A stretch of DNA of 64,000 nt from Rhynchosporium graminicola (taxonomy: Eukaryota; Ascomycota; Leotiomycetes; Helotiales; Ploettnerulaceae). Of this stretch, positions 12,753 through 25,100 are shown piece by piece. Each line of letters opens with the position of its first letter. Position 1 is the stretch's first letter. A program made the translations under genes and the position numbers. The stretch covers positions 154,242 through 218,241 of the forward strand of contig FJUW01000005.1 of NCBI GenBank assembly GCA_900074885.1. Direction: 5' to 3'. A model generated the notes under the pieces. The model saw only the letters and a program-made list of their open reading frames with translations, was not told the origin of the DNA and made no database searches.

Positions 12753-13020
12753 TATAATAATAGCTCACCTGAAAGTCATATGAGAAGAAGGATAGAAACT
12801 AGGGCCTAAGTTCATAGGTATCCTAATAGAACTAGTATCTGACTTAGTATAGTATCAGACTAGTACTAGTATATATATATAAGGTGCCTTATACTCTATC
12901 TCTCTTCTTCTTCCTTCCTTATCTTTTTATTTCTTTTATAGTAGACTATATAAGATCGCTCTTAGCCTCCCTACTTATTTATCCTTACTTATATACCGCC
13001 TTGAGTCTTATGTCGTTATA
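12753..13020 (+). repeat. 3' LTR of gypsy copy B
   Basis: This is the 268-bp family LTR in the opposite orientation to all others in the window; it starts TATAATAATA and ends TGTCGTTATA. Confidence 0.92.
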
Positions 13021-13818
13021 ATTAGCTATGAAGTAAAGTAAATAAGAAGTTCGGTTCTCAATTGGAATTGAGACGTTATAAGCAGGTATTAATTGCTATA
13101 TGAATTTAAGCACGAAGCTCCTATCTAATAGCAGAAGTGCTAGTCTTATATAGGACCTTCTTCTCTATTAGAAGTCTTCTACTTAGGGAGTCCCTCATAT
13201 GGAGTCCGACTCCATTTTCTGGACTCCTGCTAAGCTAGACTCTATCACGTGATCCTAGATCACCTATAACTATTTATTATTACTACGATACAAGTGGGCT
13301 TAGAGTACTAGTCGCTGATTTGTATTATAATCGTGTTAGTACTATTCTCCCAGTAGTACTAACTCTCTTTTCGGTACTAAAACCCGTTTAGTACATACTA
13401 TATAGTAGTACCCTTAGTATTCTAGTACTAAGACGGTTTTAGTACTCAGAACTTTTACCGGGTTCGTGATAGAGTTTCCTTTACTACTACTTTAACTTAA
13501 CTCTATAAAGTACGTGTTTACGCAGTAGTATATAGTAATACCTTCTAGTAATAGTAAAAGCCTTATAATCTTTATTCCCTTACTTTAGAAACTTCATTCT
13601 AGGAAAGTCTAAAGTGCAAAGTTTCCAGTAGATAGAGCTATATATAGTAATATCTAATAGTAATATATAAAGTCTCTATTTTACTCCTAGAATCTTTCCT
13701 AATTATTCTTCTAATAACTTAAAGCTAACTTAATATGCCTAACCTTAAGTGTCGCGATAGCTTATACTCTACTAGACTTCAATTATCTAGCGATAACTAC
13801 TACTTTAATAGATATGCC
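13021..13818. repeat. Unidentified older repeat X, left part
   Basis: This stretch lies between the 3' LTR of copy B and the left LTR of copy D, and reads on into 29447 onward once D is removed (target duplication ATGCC at 13814-13818, ATACC at 29442-29446). It is moderately RIP-affected and has no recognisable coding domain. It contains an 18-bp perfect palindrome (13056-13073), a 15-bp one centred on one base (13200-13214) and imperfect inverted pieces around GTACTAAAAC and GTTTTAGTAC at about 13373-13445. These could be transposon ends, but the class is unknown. Confidence 0.5.
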
Positions 13819-14086
13819 TATAACGACACAAGACTCAAGGCAGTATATAAGTAAGAATAAATAAGTAGGGAGGCTAAGAGCGATCTTATATAGTCTACTA
13901 CGAAGGAAACAAAAAGATAAGGAAAGAAGAAGAAGAGAGATAGAGTGCAAGGCACCTTATATATATATACTAGTACTAGTCTGATATTATACCGAGTCGG
14001 ATACTAGTTCTATCGGGATACCTATAAACTTAGGCTCTAGTATCTATTATTCTTCTTATATAATATTCAAATAAGCTATTATTATA
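13819..14086 (-). repeat. 3' LTR of gypsy copy D
   Basis: 268 bp, from TATAACGACA to TATTATTATA, followed by TTA and nine C, the complement of the polypurine tract. Confidence 0.92.
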
Positions 14087-15550
14087 TTACCCCCCCCCTA
14101 ATAAGAGCTTAACCTTAAGCTCGGAAGGCTATACTTTATACTAGAAATTAGTCTTTATTATAACTATTTTTATCGATATTCGCGTAATAAGCGCTAGCCG
14201 CTCTTTAGTAATAGTAAATTCTTTATTAGGTTCTAACTAGTTACGTTACTATAATAATACTATATTAGTTATAGCTTCTAAATTAAGTAGTAAGCTATAT
14301 TTACTTTATCTATTTATAGCAGGAGTCGAGTTTAAGTAAAGCGTAAGGTATATAAAGGAAAGGGTTTATTAATATTAGAGCTTTTCCTTTTTAATTACGA
14401 TAATTACTTTAACTTATAAGTTTACTCTCCCTAGATTATAATATAGTTCTTAGAGTAAGTATTATTACTAACTACTATAGTAGTCTACTATAATCTTATA
14501 TATTAATCGACCTAATTAACTCTTCTCTTATTATAAGTAAGTTCTTCGCCTTAGTATTAGGGATAGTCTTTAAGTAAGATAAAAGGGTTCTACGGATCTA
14601 TAACGCTAATTCCTATAGTGCCCTTACTAGTTCCTGCTAGTACTCTTTCGGTAGTATATTATATATATTACTTACGATATATTCGCGCTTTCCTTAAGAT
14701 AAAGTATAATAATACTCTTATTCTAGAACTTCTATATTCGTTTAATAAGTCTAACTTTAAGCTTTATAAGTATTATTTAGTATTAAAGAGTAGTTATAAA
14801 TATATAAGTTACTTAAACTTAAATATAATTATATATATTAACGCGTTATAGTTACCTAACTATATTAATATAAAGTATACTATTTTATCCGGTTTACTTC
14901 TTAATAGTAAAGCTAAGGATATGAAGCTAAATCAGAGTAGTATTATAGCTACTTATAAGGCTATTAATTAGATCTATTATCTTATGAAATCTGCTACTCT
15001 TACTACTATATTAGAGATTACTACTATATAATTAGTAAAGACTTAAGCTTTAAGGCGTTCTATAGAGAAAGTATTTAAGAAGTTAGAGTTTATTAAAGTA
15101 ATAAGTTAAGACCTTAAACCCTTAGATACTAATATAATACTAATATAATATAAGATCTAGATCTTTTAATAGTAGATTCAGCGAAATCTAAGTTAATAGT
15201 ATAAATAGCGTTAAAGTAGATAAAGAAGTTAAATAGTATTATATAGGAATTTATAAAGAAATCTATATTTAAAGCTATAATATCTAATACTAAAAGAAAA
15301 CGGAATTTACTTTCTAGTTTAGAGATAATATTAGATCTAGATACTCTTAGTCCCTCTCTAAAGAAAAAAGCGTATAAGATTAGCTATTATACTTAGTCTA
15401 TTACTAGAGCTATATTAATAGATTTAAATAAAGAGTTAGATATAGTAATTCCGATTCTAGATATTCTAGATTTACTAGAAGCTTTAGAGAACTTAAGGGA
15501 GAAAGCTAGTAAAGTAAAGATAATAGAAGAAATAGAATTTTAGATATAGT
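14087..15550. other. Conserved coding-like stretch between pol and 3' LTR (copy D), strand uncertain
   Basis: All copies (14087-15550, 20651-22110, 41112-42570, 49821-51290, and 11230-12752 in B) keep about 1.4 kb between the chromodomain tail and the polypurine tract. On the strand opposite to pol, 77-90 codon frames stay open in D (14618-14851), E (21182-21415) and G (50313-50585), and a 78-codon frame in G at 51041-51277 ends in GEKTSKVEIVEEVEF. On the pol strand a Lys/Glu-rich helical-looking translation also appears, with stops at presumed Gln. I recognise neither product and cannot say which strand was coding. Confidence 0.4.
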
Positions 15551-18500
15551 ATTATTATAAAGTATAATCAGGGGATTATCCTTAATAATAAATCTTTAGT
15601 ACTAATAACTATAATAGTTTATTATCCTCTAAGTAACTATAGTTATTTATTCTATCTTCCTAGGCCTTAATCTACTAATCTAGTTTACGCGGAAGTCTAA
15701 GTTTACTTAAGTTAGTAGTATAGAAGTCTCTAAGCTTATATAGAGTACATATTAAGTTAGAAGTATTATATTAAGTTAAGTCCGAGTTATAGCTTAGCTA
15801 ATTAACTTAATACTTCAGATTACCTCCTAGGAGCTATATAGCGAGTATATCTTATAACTCTTACTCTTCTTAAGTAGCGATAAATTCTAAGAGTAAGTTT
15901 AGTAACTCTTAGCTTAATAATAAGTTATCCGGGTCCTTAAAGAGTAATTCGAGAGCGAATATATTATATATAGAAGATCCTGAGAGTAAATCTAGCTTAT
16001 AAGAGTATCTGATCTTAGCTAAGATCTAGTATAGTCCTACCTAGAGGCTAAATAGCTTCTTACTTAGCTAGTAATTCTTAAGGTTCCTTATAAAGAGAAA
16101 TACCTTATCTCTAACTCCCTAGTCGATATTATATTGTTTCAGGTCAGTTATAGCGCTTATCTTCTGCTAAGTAGCTAGTATATTAGCTTTTATAACCTCG
16201 ATAGCGGATTTAGTATATTTAGCTAAAGATTTAGTATTAGTATAATTAAGCTTCTCTTATAGTATCGATCCGGTAAGTTACTTCTAATCCTAGCTATTCT
16301 ATAGTAATATACTATATTTAATAGTATATAGCGCTATACTAATAGAATTATAAGGCAGGGTTACTTAAGCGCGGTCTATTATTAGTAGTAGTTCGCCCTA
16401 GTTACTCTAGTAGTAATTAATAAAAGGTCTAAAGTATTAATTAATATACTAATTCATAATCTCTATTTATCTATTAGTTTACTAATAGAAAGAGATAAAG
16501 AGCTTAATCTTTACTCTAATTATATAATAAAACTCTTACTAGAAGGATAAGATAAACTAAGCTTCTTAGTTAGATATAATTAACTTAAGAGTATATCCGA
16601 AATAATATATCTATTAGATAAATAATATTACTATCCCGCGGGTATCGATATTATAATAGTATAGTATTAATATAGAGTCCTTCCCTAAGTAGTTAATAAA
16701 TACTAATATCTTATTAAACCCTTAGTTATTAGGTAAGAAGTCCTTAAAATCTATAGCTAAATACTATATAAGATAGCTAAGTACTAGTAATAAGTAGAGG
16801 AATCCTTACTATTTCGTCTGTTTCGGATAATAGTACTAGTAGGAGTAGTAGTTATAAGTATACTATTTTATATCTAATACGAGTCCTTTCTAATAATAAT
16901 AAGTAGAAATTATTTCGGTAGTCTTACGAGCGTTTAGATAAGTAGAAAAAACTTAATTATAAACTTCGCTAATTAAATAGGTATATAGCGGAGTAAAGCG
17001 TTCTATATATAGATAACTATTATAAAGTAGTAAACTATCGTTAATAGTATAACTATCTCCTAATATATTCTATTTATTAGAGAATAATTCTTAGTTAAAT
17101 TAGTATAGTTTCTTAATTAATTCAAAAGAGCTATAAGCGAGTTCTAATAGCGTATTAGTCCCTATTAATATTAGATATATATAACTAATTTAATCGATAT
17201 AATATTTAGCTAGTTTCGTATTAATCCTAAGGTTTAAGTAATCTAGAAGTAATAAAACCCGAGATCTACTATCTTATTTCTATTATTCCTATATCCTTAG
17301 ATCTTATTCCTTATAGCTATAGATATTAGCTTTAGTATTATCTTTACTTAGCGTATATATAATTTAAAAGTTAAATTCAGAAAAGAATTCTATTTATCTA
17401 GCTTACTTACTAATTAGGACCTTAGTAGTTATAAGGTATTCTAAGGATCGATAGTTTATATATATACTACTATAATATTATAGAGATATAAGTTCCGGTC
17501 TCTATTTCCGGAAAGACTTAATAATAGCATATAGCTCCTTATTATAGATCTCTTAGTTTAGTTTGTATCTATTAAGAATATAAGAGTAGAATCTAATTAG
17601 ATACTACTAGTTATCTTCGTATAATTAGAAGATAACTCTAGCTATTATACTATTAGAGGTATTAGTTTCTAGTTTAGTTTATAAGTTAGGATCGAAATAG
17701 TATAGTTTCTATACCGATAGTAGCTATTAATGTAGATTATCGAAGGACTTCTTATAATTATTAATAAAATTCTATAGTACTATAGGCCTAGTAAGTATTA
17801 AAAGAGGTTTAGCGATAAGGCTAAAATTCGAATAAATTAGTAATAGAAACTATAGAATCCTAAGAAAGATTTTATAGCTATTACTATTTCGAGGTACTTC
17901 TAGTCCACTAATAGGACTACCTTCTCGGGATCTAGCTCGATTCTGTTAATAGTAATAATATATCTAAAGTATTTAGTTCGAGTAAAATAGAACTCGCTTT
18001 TCTTAATATCTACTTAAAGTCCGGTATCTATTAAGTATTATAATACTAATTTAATATATTCCTTATATTCCTAGAGCTTTTCCGAGTATATAAGAATATT
18101 ATCTAAGTAAGCTATATAGAAGTTATCTAAGTAATCTAGTAGTATATTATTTATATATTATTAGTATATACTAAGTCTATTATAGAGCTTAAAAGATAGT
18201 ACTTTATATTTATAAGATCTAAAGCAAGTTCAGAAAGTAGTATACTCCTCTGATTCGAGGTCTATATAGATATAGTTAAATACTACTCGGATATCTAGTT
18301 TAGTAAAAATCATTACTTTAGATATACGAGTTAAGAGCTTATCGATCTTAAGTATTAAATATAAATCCTTTTAAGTAATCGTATTAAGCTTATAATAGTC
18401 GATATAAAAGCGTAATCCTCTATTAGCCTTCTTAATAAATAATATAAGTAATACGAAGGGACTTTAGCTAGATTCGATAAATCCCTTATCTAAGTTCTTT

Positions 18501-19338
18501 ATAAGATACTCCTTAGTCACTTATAATTCGTCTATAGATTACTAATATAAGAGCGAATATATATTAAGTAATAATTCTTCTAGAATAATTTTATAATTAT
18601 ATAAGTAATATAATAGAAGAATATTAAAATCCCGCTTAGAAAAGGCTCCCTTAAGAGTATAGTATTATTCTAGTAGCTTTTTAGCTATAAGTCGTTCGAT
18701 ATCGAGATCCTTAGGAGAGTTACTATTTAGATAGTCTTATAAGAGATAGTCTATCTTATAGATACTAATAAAGAATAATTCAGAGCTTTTATATTTTATA
18801 TTAAAGTGAAAAGCTATAGTACTAATTTAGTAAATCGGAACCGGTTTCTAGATCCTCGGAAGTTAAGAGGAGTACTTATAATAAGGTTTCGGCGCAAGTA
18901 CCTTTCTCGATGAATTCGGAGCGGAAAAGAGTTCAGGTTCTTTAGCGATAAGTAGAAATAAGTTAAATAATAAGGATAATATATTAATATACTATATCGC
19001 TACTATTTAGTATAATTAGCGTTAATCTAGCTAGTTTATAGCTAAGTCCCGCGTATTAGTATCGATTTAGTAAGATCGATTAATACTAAGTTTATAAGGT
19101 AATAGAGTTATAATTATCTCCTTATTATATTAGAGAGTAGCTAGGTATTATTCCGGCTATAGTAGCTTATAGTAGAGCGTATCTAGCTTAACCTGAAATT
19201 ATCGTATCTATTTAATACTAATAATTATATCTTATTATCCTAAATCGAGGAGAATAAAAGAGTAGTTATAAATACGCTTATTATTAATAGAAAAGTATAA
19301 ATATATAAAATAAGTAATATAAGTTCTAACAGACTATT

Positions 19339-19396
19339 TGTAACGACATAAGACTATCTTTCTTCTTATGTGACCTTCAGGTGAGCTGTCGTCATA
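19339..19396 (-). repeat. 58-bp miniature LTR remnant inserted in copy D
   Basis: It has the first 16 bases of the family LTR (TGTAACGACATAAGAC) and the last about 30, ending GAGCTGTCGTCATA, with the middle about 210 bp missing. The flanks are CTATT (19334-19338) and CTATT (19397-19401), while copy E at about 25890 has the uninterrupted site AGACTATTAGAAC. The 5-bp duplication shows insertion as an element, not a patch. It still has G/C at positions where the long LTRs are RIP-mutated. Confidence 0.88.
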
Positions 19397-20382
19397 CTAT
19401 TAGAACTTACGTATTAGAATAGAATAAGATAGTAGCTCGATTTTAATACTAAGGGCTCCCGATAGTTATTCGGTAAAGATATAATTAATAAATAGATAAC
19501 TATTCGCTCTAGTATCGATTAAGCTATTTATAGAGACTCCTAGCTTATTCTTACTAACTATAATTAAGTATTAAATTACTTACTTCTTATTAGGGAATTA
19601 AAGTTAAGATTAGAGAGATTATACTTACGTAGACCTAGGAAGGAATTTTTATTTAAGCCTTATTGTTTTCCTCTAGTATTAGTTCAGATTTAGAGAGTAT
19701 ATCCTCTATTACTTCCTCGGTTACTCTCTTCTCTTCTAGGAATTCATCGATTAATTAAACCTTAGGCGGGTTAAGGTAGTTTAGCTTAATATAACTGAGC
19801 TATCTATAGCTATAATACCTAAGGAGTTCTCTAGTTAAGGTAATAAGGCGTTATAGCGCAGAGGGAGTATTAGCTCGTACTAGGGTAGAGGTATATACGT
19901 ATAATATAGGAGTAGTTTATTAAGGGGCTAAGCTTAGGGACTAGTAAGAAGTAGAACTATTCGAGGTCGTAGTAGTAATAGTAGGCTTATGATACTATAC
20001 CTAAGTAATAGCTTTCTTAGGATAAGTATATTCTGAGTTATACTAACGCTTAGTATTAAAAGAAAGTAAGGATCTAACTATAATAGCGTGTTTCTTATTC
20101 TATATTAGTTTAATAATAAGAGTTAAAGTATATAAGAATAATATAATCTTATCTTATATATAAAAGAACTACTTCTTCTTTTTAACTTTACCTTAGATAA
20201 TAGCGCTTTAAAATCAACTATAGAACTTAGCGAAAGTCTCGCGTATATAGCTAGGTTATTATATTTCTAAGTAATAGAAAGCGTTATAATAGTTATCTTC
20301 TTTTAACCTAGTAAGAAAGTTCTCCTTTAATAAGAAGATTATTTTATTACTAGTCTTAAACTCGTTAGCTAAATACTAAGGT

Positions 20383-20650
20383 TATAATAACACAAGACTC
20401 AAGGCGGTATATAAGTAAGAATAAACGAGTAGGGAGTCTAAGAGCGATCTTATATAGTCTACTACGAAGAAAATAAAAAGATAAGGAAGGAAGAAGAAGA
20501 GAGATAGAGTATAAGGCACCTTATATATATATACCGGTACTAGTCCGATACTATACTAGGTCGGATATTAGTTCTACCGGGATATTTATGAACTTAGGCC
20601 CTATTATCTATCCTTCTTCTTATATGATATTCAGGTGAGCTATCGTTATA
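20383..20650 (-). repeat. 3' LTR of gypsy copy E
   Basis: 268 bp, from TATAATAACA to TATCGTTATA, then TTA plus nine C. Confidence 0.92.
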
Positions 20651-22149
20651 TTACCCCCCCCCTAAGAAGAGCTTAACCCTAAGCTCGGAAAGTTATAGTT
20701 TATACTAGAATCAGTCTTTTATTATAACTATTTTCGTTGATATTCGCGTAATAGGCGCTAGCCGCTCTTTAGTAGTAATAAATTCTTTATTAGGTTCTGA
20801 CTAGTTATATCGCTATAATAGTACTATATTAGTCGTAGCTTCTAAATCGGGCAGTAAGTAGTATTTGCTTTATCTATTTATAGTAAGAGTCGAGTTTAAG
20901 TAGAGCGTAGGGTATATAAAGGAAGGGGTTTATTAATATTAGAGCCTTTCCTTTTCAACTGCGATAATTACTTTAAGTTATAAGTTTATTCTCCTTAGAC
21001 TATAATATAGCTCCTAGAGTAAGTATTATTACTAATTACTATAGTAGTTTACTATAATCTTATATATTAATCGACCTAATTAACTCTTCTCTTAATATAA
21101 GTAAGTTTCCTATCTTAGTTTTAAGGATAATCCTTAAGTATAGTATAGGGGTTTCACAGATCTATAATACTAACTCCTATAGTGCTTTTACTAGTTCCTG
21201 CCGGTACTCTTTCAGCGGCGTATTATATATATTACCTGCGGTATATTTGCGCTTTCCTTAAGATAAAATATAATAATACTCCTATTTTAGAACTCTTATA
21301 CTTATTTAATAAGCTTAACTCTAAGCTTTATAAGTATTATTCGGCGTTAAAAAGCAGTTACGAGCCTATAGGTTACTTAAACCTAAATATAAGTATATAT
21401 ACTAACGCGTTATAGTTACCTAATTATATTAATATAGAATATACTATTTTATCCGGGTTACTTCTTAGTAGCGAAGCTAAAGACACGGAGCTGAATTAGG
21501 GCGGTATTATAGCTACTTATAAGGCGATTAATCAGATCTATTATCTTGCGAAATCTGCTACTCTTATTATTACGTTAGAGATTACTACTATATAATTAGT
21601 AGAGACTTAAGCTTTAAAGCGTTCTATAGAGAAAGTATTTAAGGAGTTAGAGTTTATTAAGATAATAAGTTAAGATCTTAAATCCTTAGATACTAGTATA
21701 ATACTAATATAATATAGGATCTAGATCTTTTAATAGTAGATTCGGCGAAGTCTAAGTTAATAGTATAAATAGTATTAAAGTAGATAAAGAAATTAAATAA
21801 TATTATACGGGAATTTGCGAAGAAAGCTATATTTAAGGCTATAATATCTAATACTAGGGGAAAAAGGAATTTACCTTCTAGTTCAGAGATAGCGTTAGAT
21901 CTAGATACTCTCGGACCTTCTCTAAAGAAGAAACCTCGTAAGATTAGCTATTATACTTAGTCTATTACTAAGGCTATATTAGTAGATTTAGATAAGGAGT
22001 TAGATATAATAGTTCCGGTTCTAGATATTCTAGAATTACTAAGAGCTCCAGAGAACTTAAGAGAGAAAGCTAGTAAAGTAGAAGTAAATAAAGAAGTAGA
22101 GTTTTAGATATAGTATTATTACGGAGTATAATCAGGGGATTATCCTTAG

Positions 22150-25100
22150 TAATAAATTCTAATACTAGTAACTATAATAGCTTATTATCCTCTAAGTAAC
22201 TATAGTTATCTATTCTGTTTCCCAAGGCCTTAATCTACTAATCTAGTTTATATAGAGGTCTAGGTTTACTTAAGTTAGTAGTATAGAAGTCTCTAAGCTT
22301 ATATAGAGCACTTATTAGGTTAGAAGCGTTATACTAAGTTAAGTCTAAGTCGTAGCTTAGCTAGCTAACTTAATACTTTAGATTACCTCTTAGGAGCTAT
22401 ATAGCGAGTATATCTTATAACTCTTACTCTTCTTAAGTAGTAATAACTTCCGGGGGTAGGTTTTATAACTCCTAGCTTAGTAATAGGTCGTCCGGGTCCT
22501 TAAAGAGTAATTCGGAGGCGAATATATCGTATATAGAGGATCCCGGGAGTAAATCTAGCTTATAGGAGTATCCGATCTTAGCTAGGACTTAGTATAGTCC
22601 TACCTAGAGGCTAGATAGCTTCTTACTCGGCTAGTGATTCTTAAGGTTCCTTATAAAGAGAAATACCTTATCTTTAACTTCTTTGTCGATATTACGCCGT
22701 TTCGGGTTAGTTATAGCGCTTATCTTATACTAAGTAGCTAGTATATTAGCTTTTATAACTTTAATAGCGGATTTAGTACGTTTAGCTAGAGATTTAGTAT
22801 TAGTATAATTAAGCTTCTCTTATAGTATCGATCCGGTAAGTTACTTCTAGTCCTAGCTATTCTATAGTAATATACTATATTTAAAAGTATATAGCGCTAT
22901 ACTAATAGAATCGTAAGGCAGGGTTACTTAAGCGCGGTCTATTATTAGTAGTAATTCGCTCTAGTTACTCTAGTAATAATTAATAAAGGGTCTAAAGCGT
23001 TAGTTAATATACTACTTTATAATCTCTATTTATCTGTTAGTTTACTAGTAGAAGGAGATAGAGAGCTTAACCTTAACTCTAATTATATAGTAAAACTCTT
23101 ACTAGAAGGATAAGACTAGCTAAGCTCCTCAGTCGGATATAATTAACTTAGGAATATATCCGAAACGATATATCTATTATATAAATAATATCGCTATTCT
23201 ACGAGTATCGATATTATAATAGCATAGTATCGATATAAAGTCTTTCCCTAAGTAGTTAATAAATACTAATATCTTATTAAATCCTTAGTTATTAGGCAGG
23301 AAGTCCTTAAAATCTATAGCTAAGTACTATATAAAGTAGCTAAGTACTAGTAATAAGTAGAGGAATCCTTACTATTTCGTTTATTTCGGATAAGAGTACT
23401 AGTAAGAGTAGTAATTACGAGTATACTATTTCACGTTCGATACGAGTCCTTTCTAGTAGTAATAAGTAGAAATTATTTCAGTAGTCTTATAAGCGTTTAG
23501 ATAAGCAGAGGAAACTTAATCGTAGATTTCGCTAATTAAACGAGTATATAGCGAGATATAGTATTATATATATAGATAACTATTATAAAGTAGTAAACTA
23601 TTATTAATAGTATAGCTATCTCTTAATATATTTCGTTCCTTAGAAAACGATTCTTAGTTAAATTAGTATAGTTTCTTAATTAAATTAAAAGAGTTATATA
23701 TAAGTTCCGGTAATATATTAGTCCTTAGTAATATTAAGTATATATAACTAATTTAATTAATATAATACTTAGCTAGTTCCGTATTAATCTTAAGGTTTAA
23801 GTAGTCTAGAGGTAGTAAAACCCGAGATCTACTATCCTGTTTCTATTATTCCTATATCCTTAGATCTTATTTCCTATAGCTAAGGATATTAGCTTTAGTA
23901 TTATCTTTACTAAGTATATATATAATTTGAAAGTTAAATTCAGAAAGGAACTCTATCTATCTAGCTTACTTACTAGTTAGGACTTTAGTAATTATAAAGT
24001 ATTCTAAGGATCAATAGTCTATATATATGCTAGTATAGTATTATAAAGATATAAGTTCCGGTCTCTATTTCCGGAAAGACTTAATAATAGCGTATAGCTT
24101 CCAATTATAAATCTCCTAGTTTAGTTTATATCTATTAAAAATATAAGAGTAGAATCTAATTAGATATTACTAGTTATCTTTATATAATTAGGAGATAACT
24201 CTAGCTATTATACTATTAGAGGTATTAGTTTCTAGTTTAGTTTATAATTTAAGGTCGAAATAGTATAGTTTCTATACTAATAGTAGCTATTAATATAAAT
24301 CGTCGAAGGACTTCTTATAATCGTTAGTAAAATTCTATAGTACTATAGGCCGAGTAAGCACTAAGAGAGGTTTAGTAATAAGGCTGAAATTCCGAATAAA
24401 TTAATAATAGAACCTATAGAATCCTAGGAAGGATTTTATAGCTATTACTATTTCGGGGTACTTCTAGTTTACTAATAGTACTACCTTCTAGGGATCTAGC
24501 TCGATTCCGTTAGTAGTAACGATATATCCGAGGTATTTAGTCTAAGTAATATAGAATTCGCTTTTCTTAATATCTACCTAAAGTCTAGTATTTATTAAGT
24601 ATTATAATACTAATTTAACGTATTCCTTATATTCTTAGAGCGTTTCTAAGTATATAAGAATATTATCTAAGTAAGCTATATAGAAGTTATTTAAGTAGTC
24701 TAGTAGTATATTATTTATATATCGCTAGTATATACTAGGTCTATTATAGAGCCTAAAAAGTAGTACTTTATATTTATAGGATCCGAAGCGAGTTCGGAAG
24801 GTAATATACTCCTCGGATTCAGGGTTTATACGAATATAGTTAAATACTACTCGGATATCTAGTTTAGTAAAGATTACTACTTTAGATATACGAGTTAAGA
24901 GCTTATTAATCCTAAGTATTAAGTAGGAATCCTTTCGAGTGATTATATTAAGCTTACGATAGTTAATATAAAAGCGTAATCCTCTATCGACTTTCTTAAT
25001 AAATAGTATAAGTAATATAAAGGAACTTTAGCTAGATTCGATAAATCCCTTATCTAAGTTCTTTATAAAGTACTCTTTAGTTACTTATAGTTCGTCTATA

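Larger units (their letters stand above)
6511..13020 (+). mobile_element. Ty3/gypsy chromodomain-type copy B, 5' end displaced by copy A
   Basis: This is the only plus-strand member of the family in the window. It starts inside gag at the A/B joint and runs through the CCHC knuckle (about 7080-7130), protease (about 7375-7440), RT (about 8230-8900), RNase H (about 9100-9500), integrase (about 9900-10560), chromodomain-like tail (about 10870-11130), a further coding-like stretch and the 3' LTR. Its 6510 bp is what remains of a 7.78-kb element once the 5' about 1.27 kb is separated off by nested copy A. The expected 3' target duplication is ATTAG (13021-13025); the partner is outside the window. 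Confidence 0.9.
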
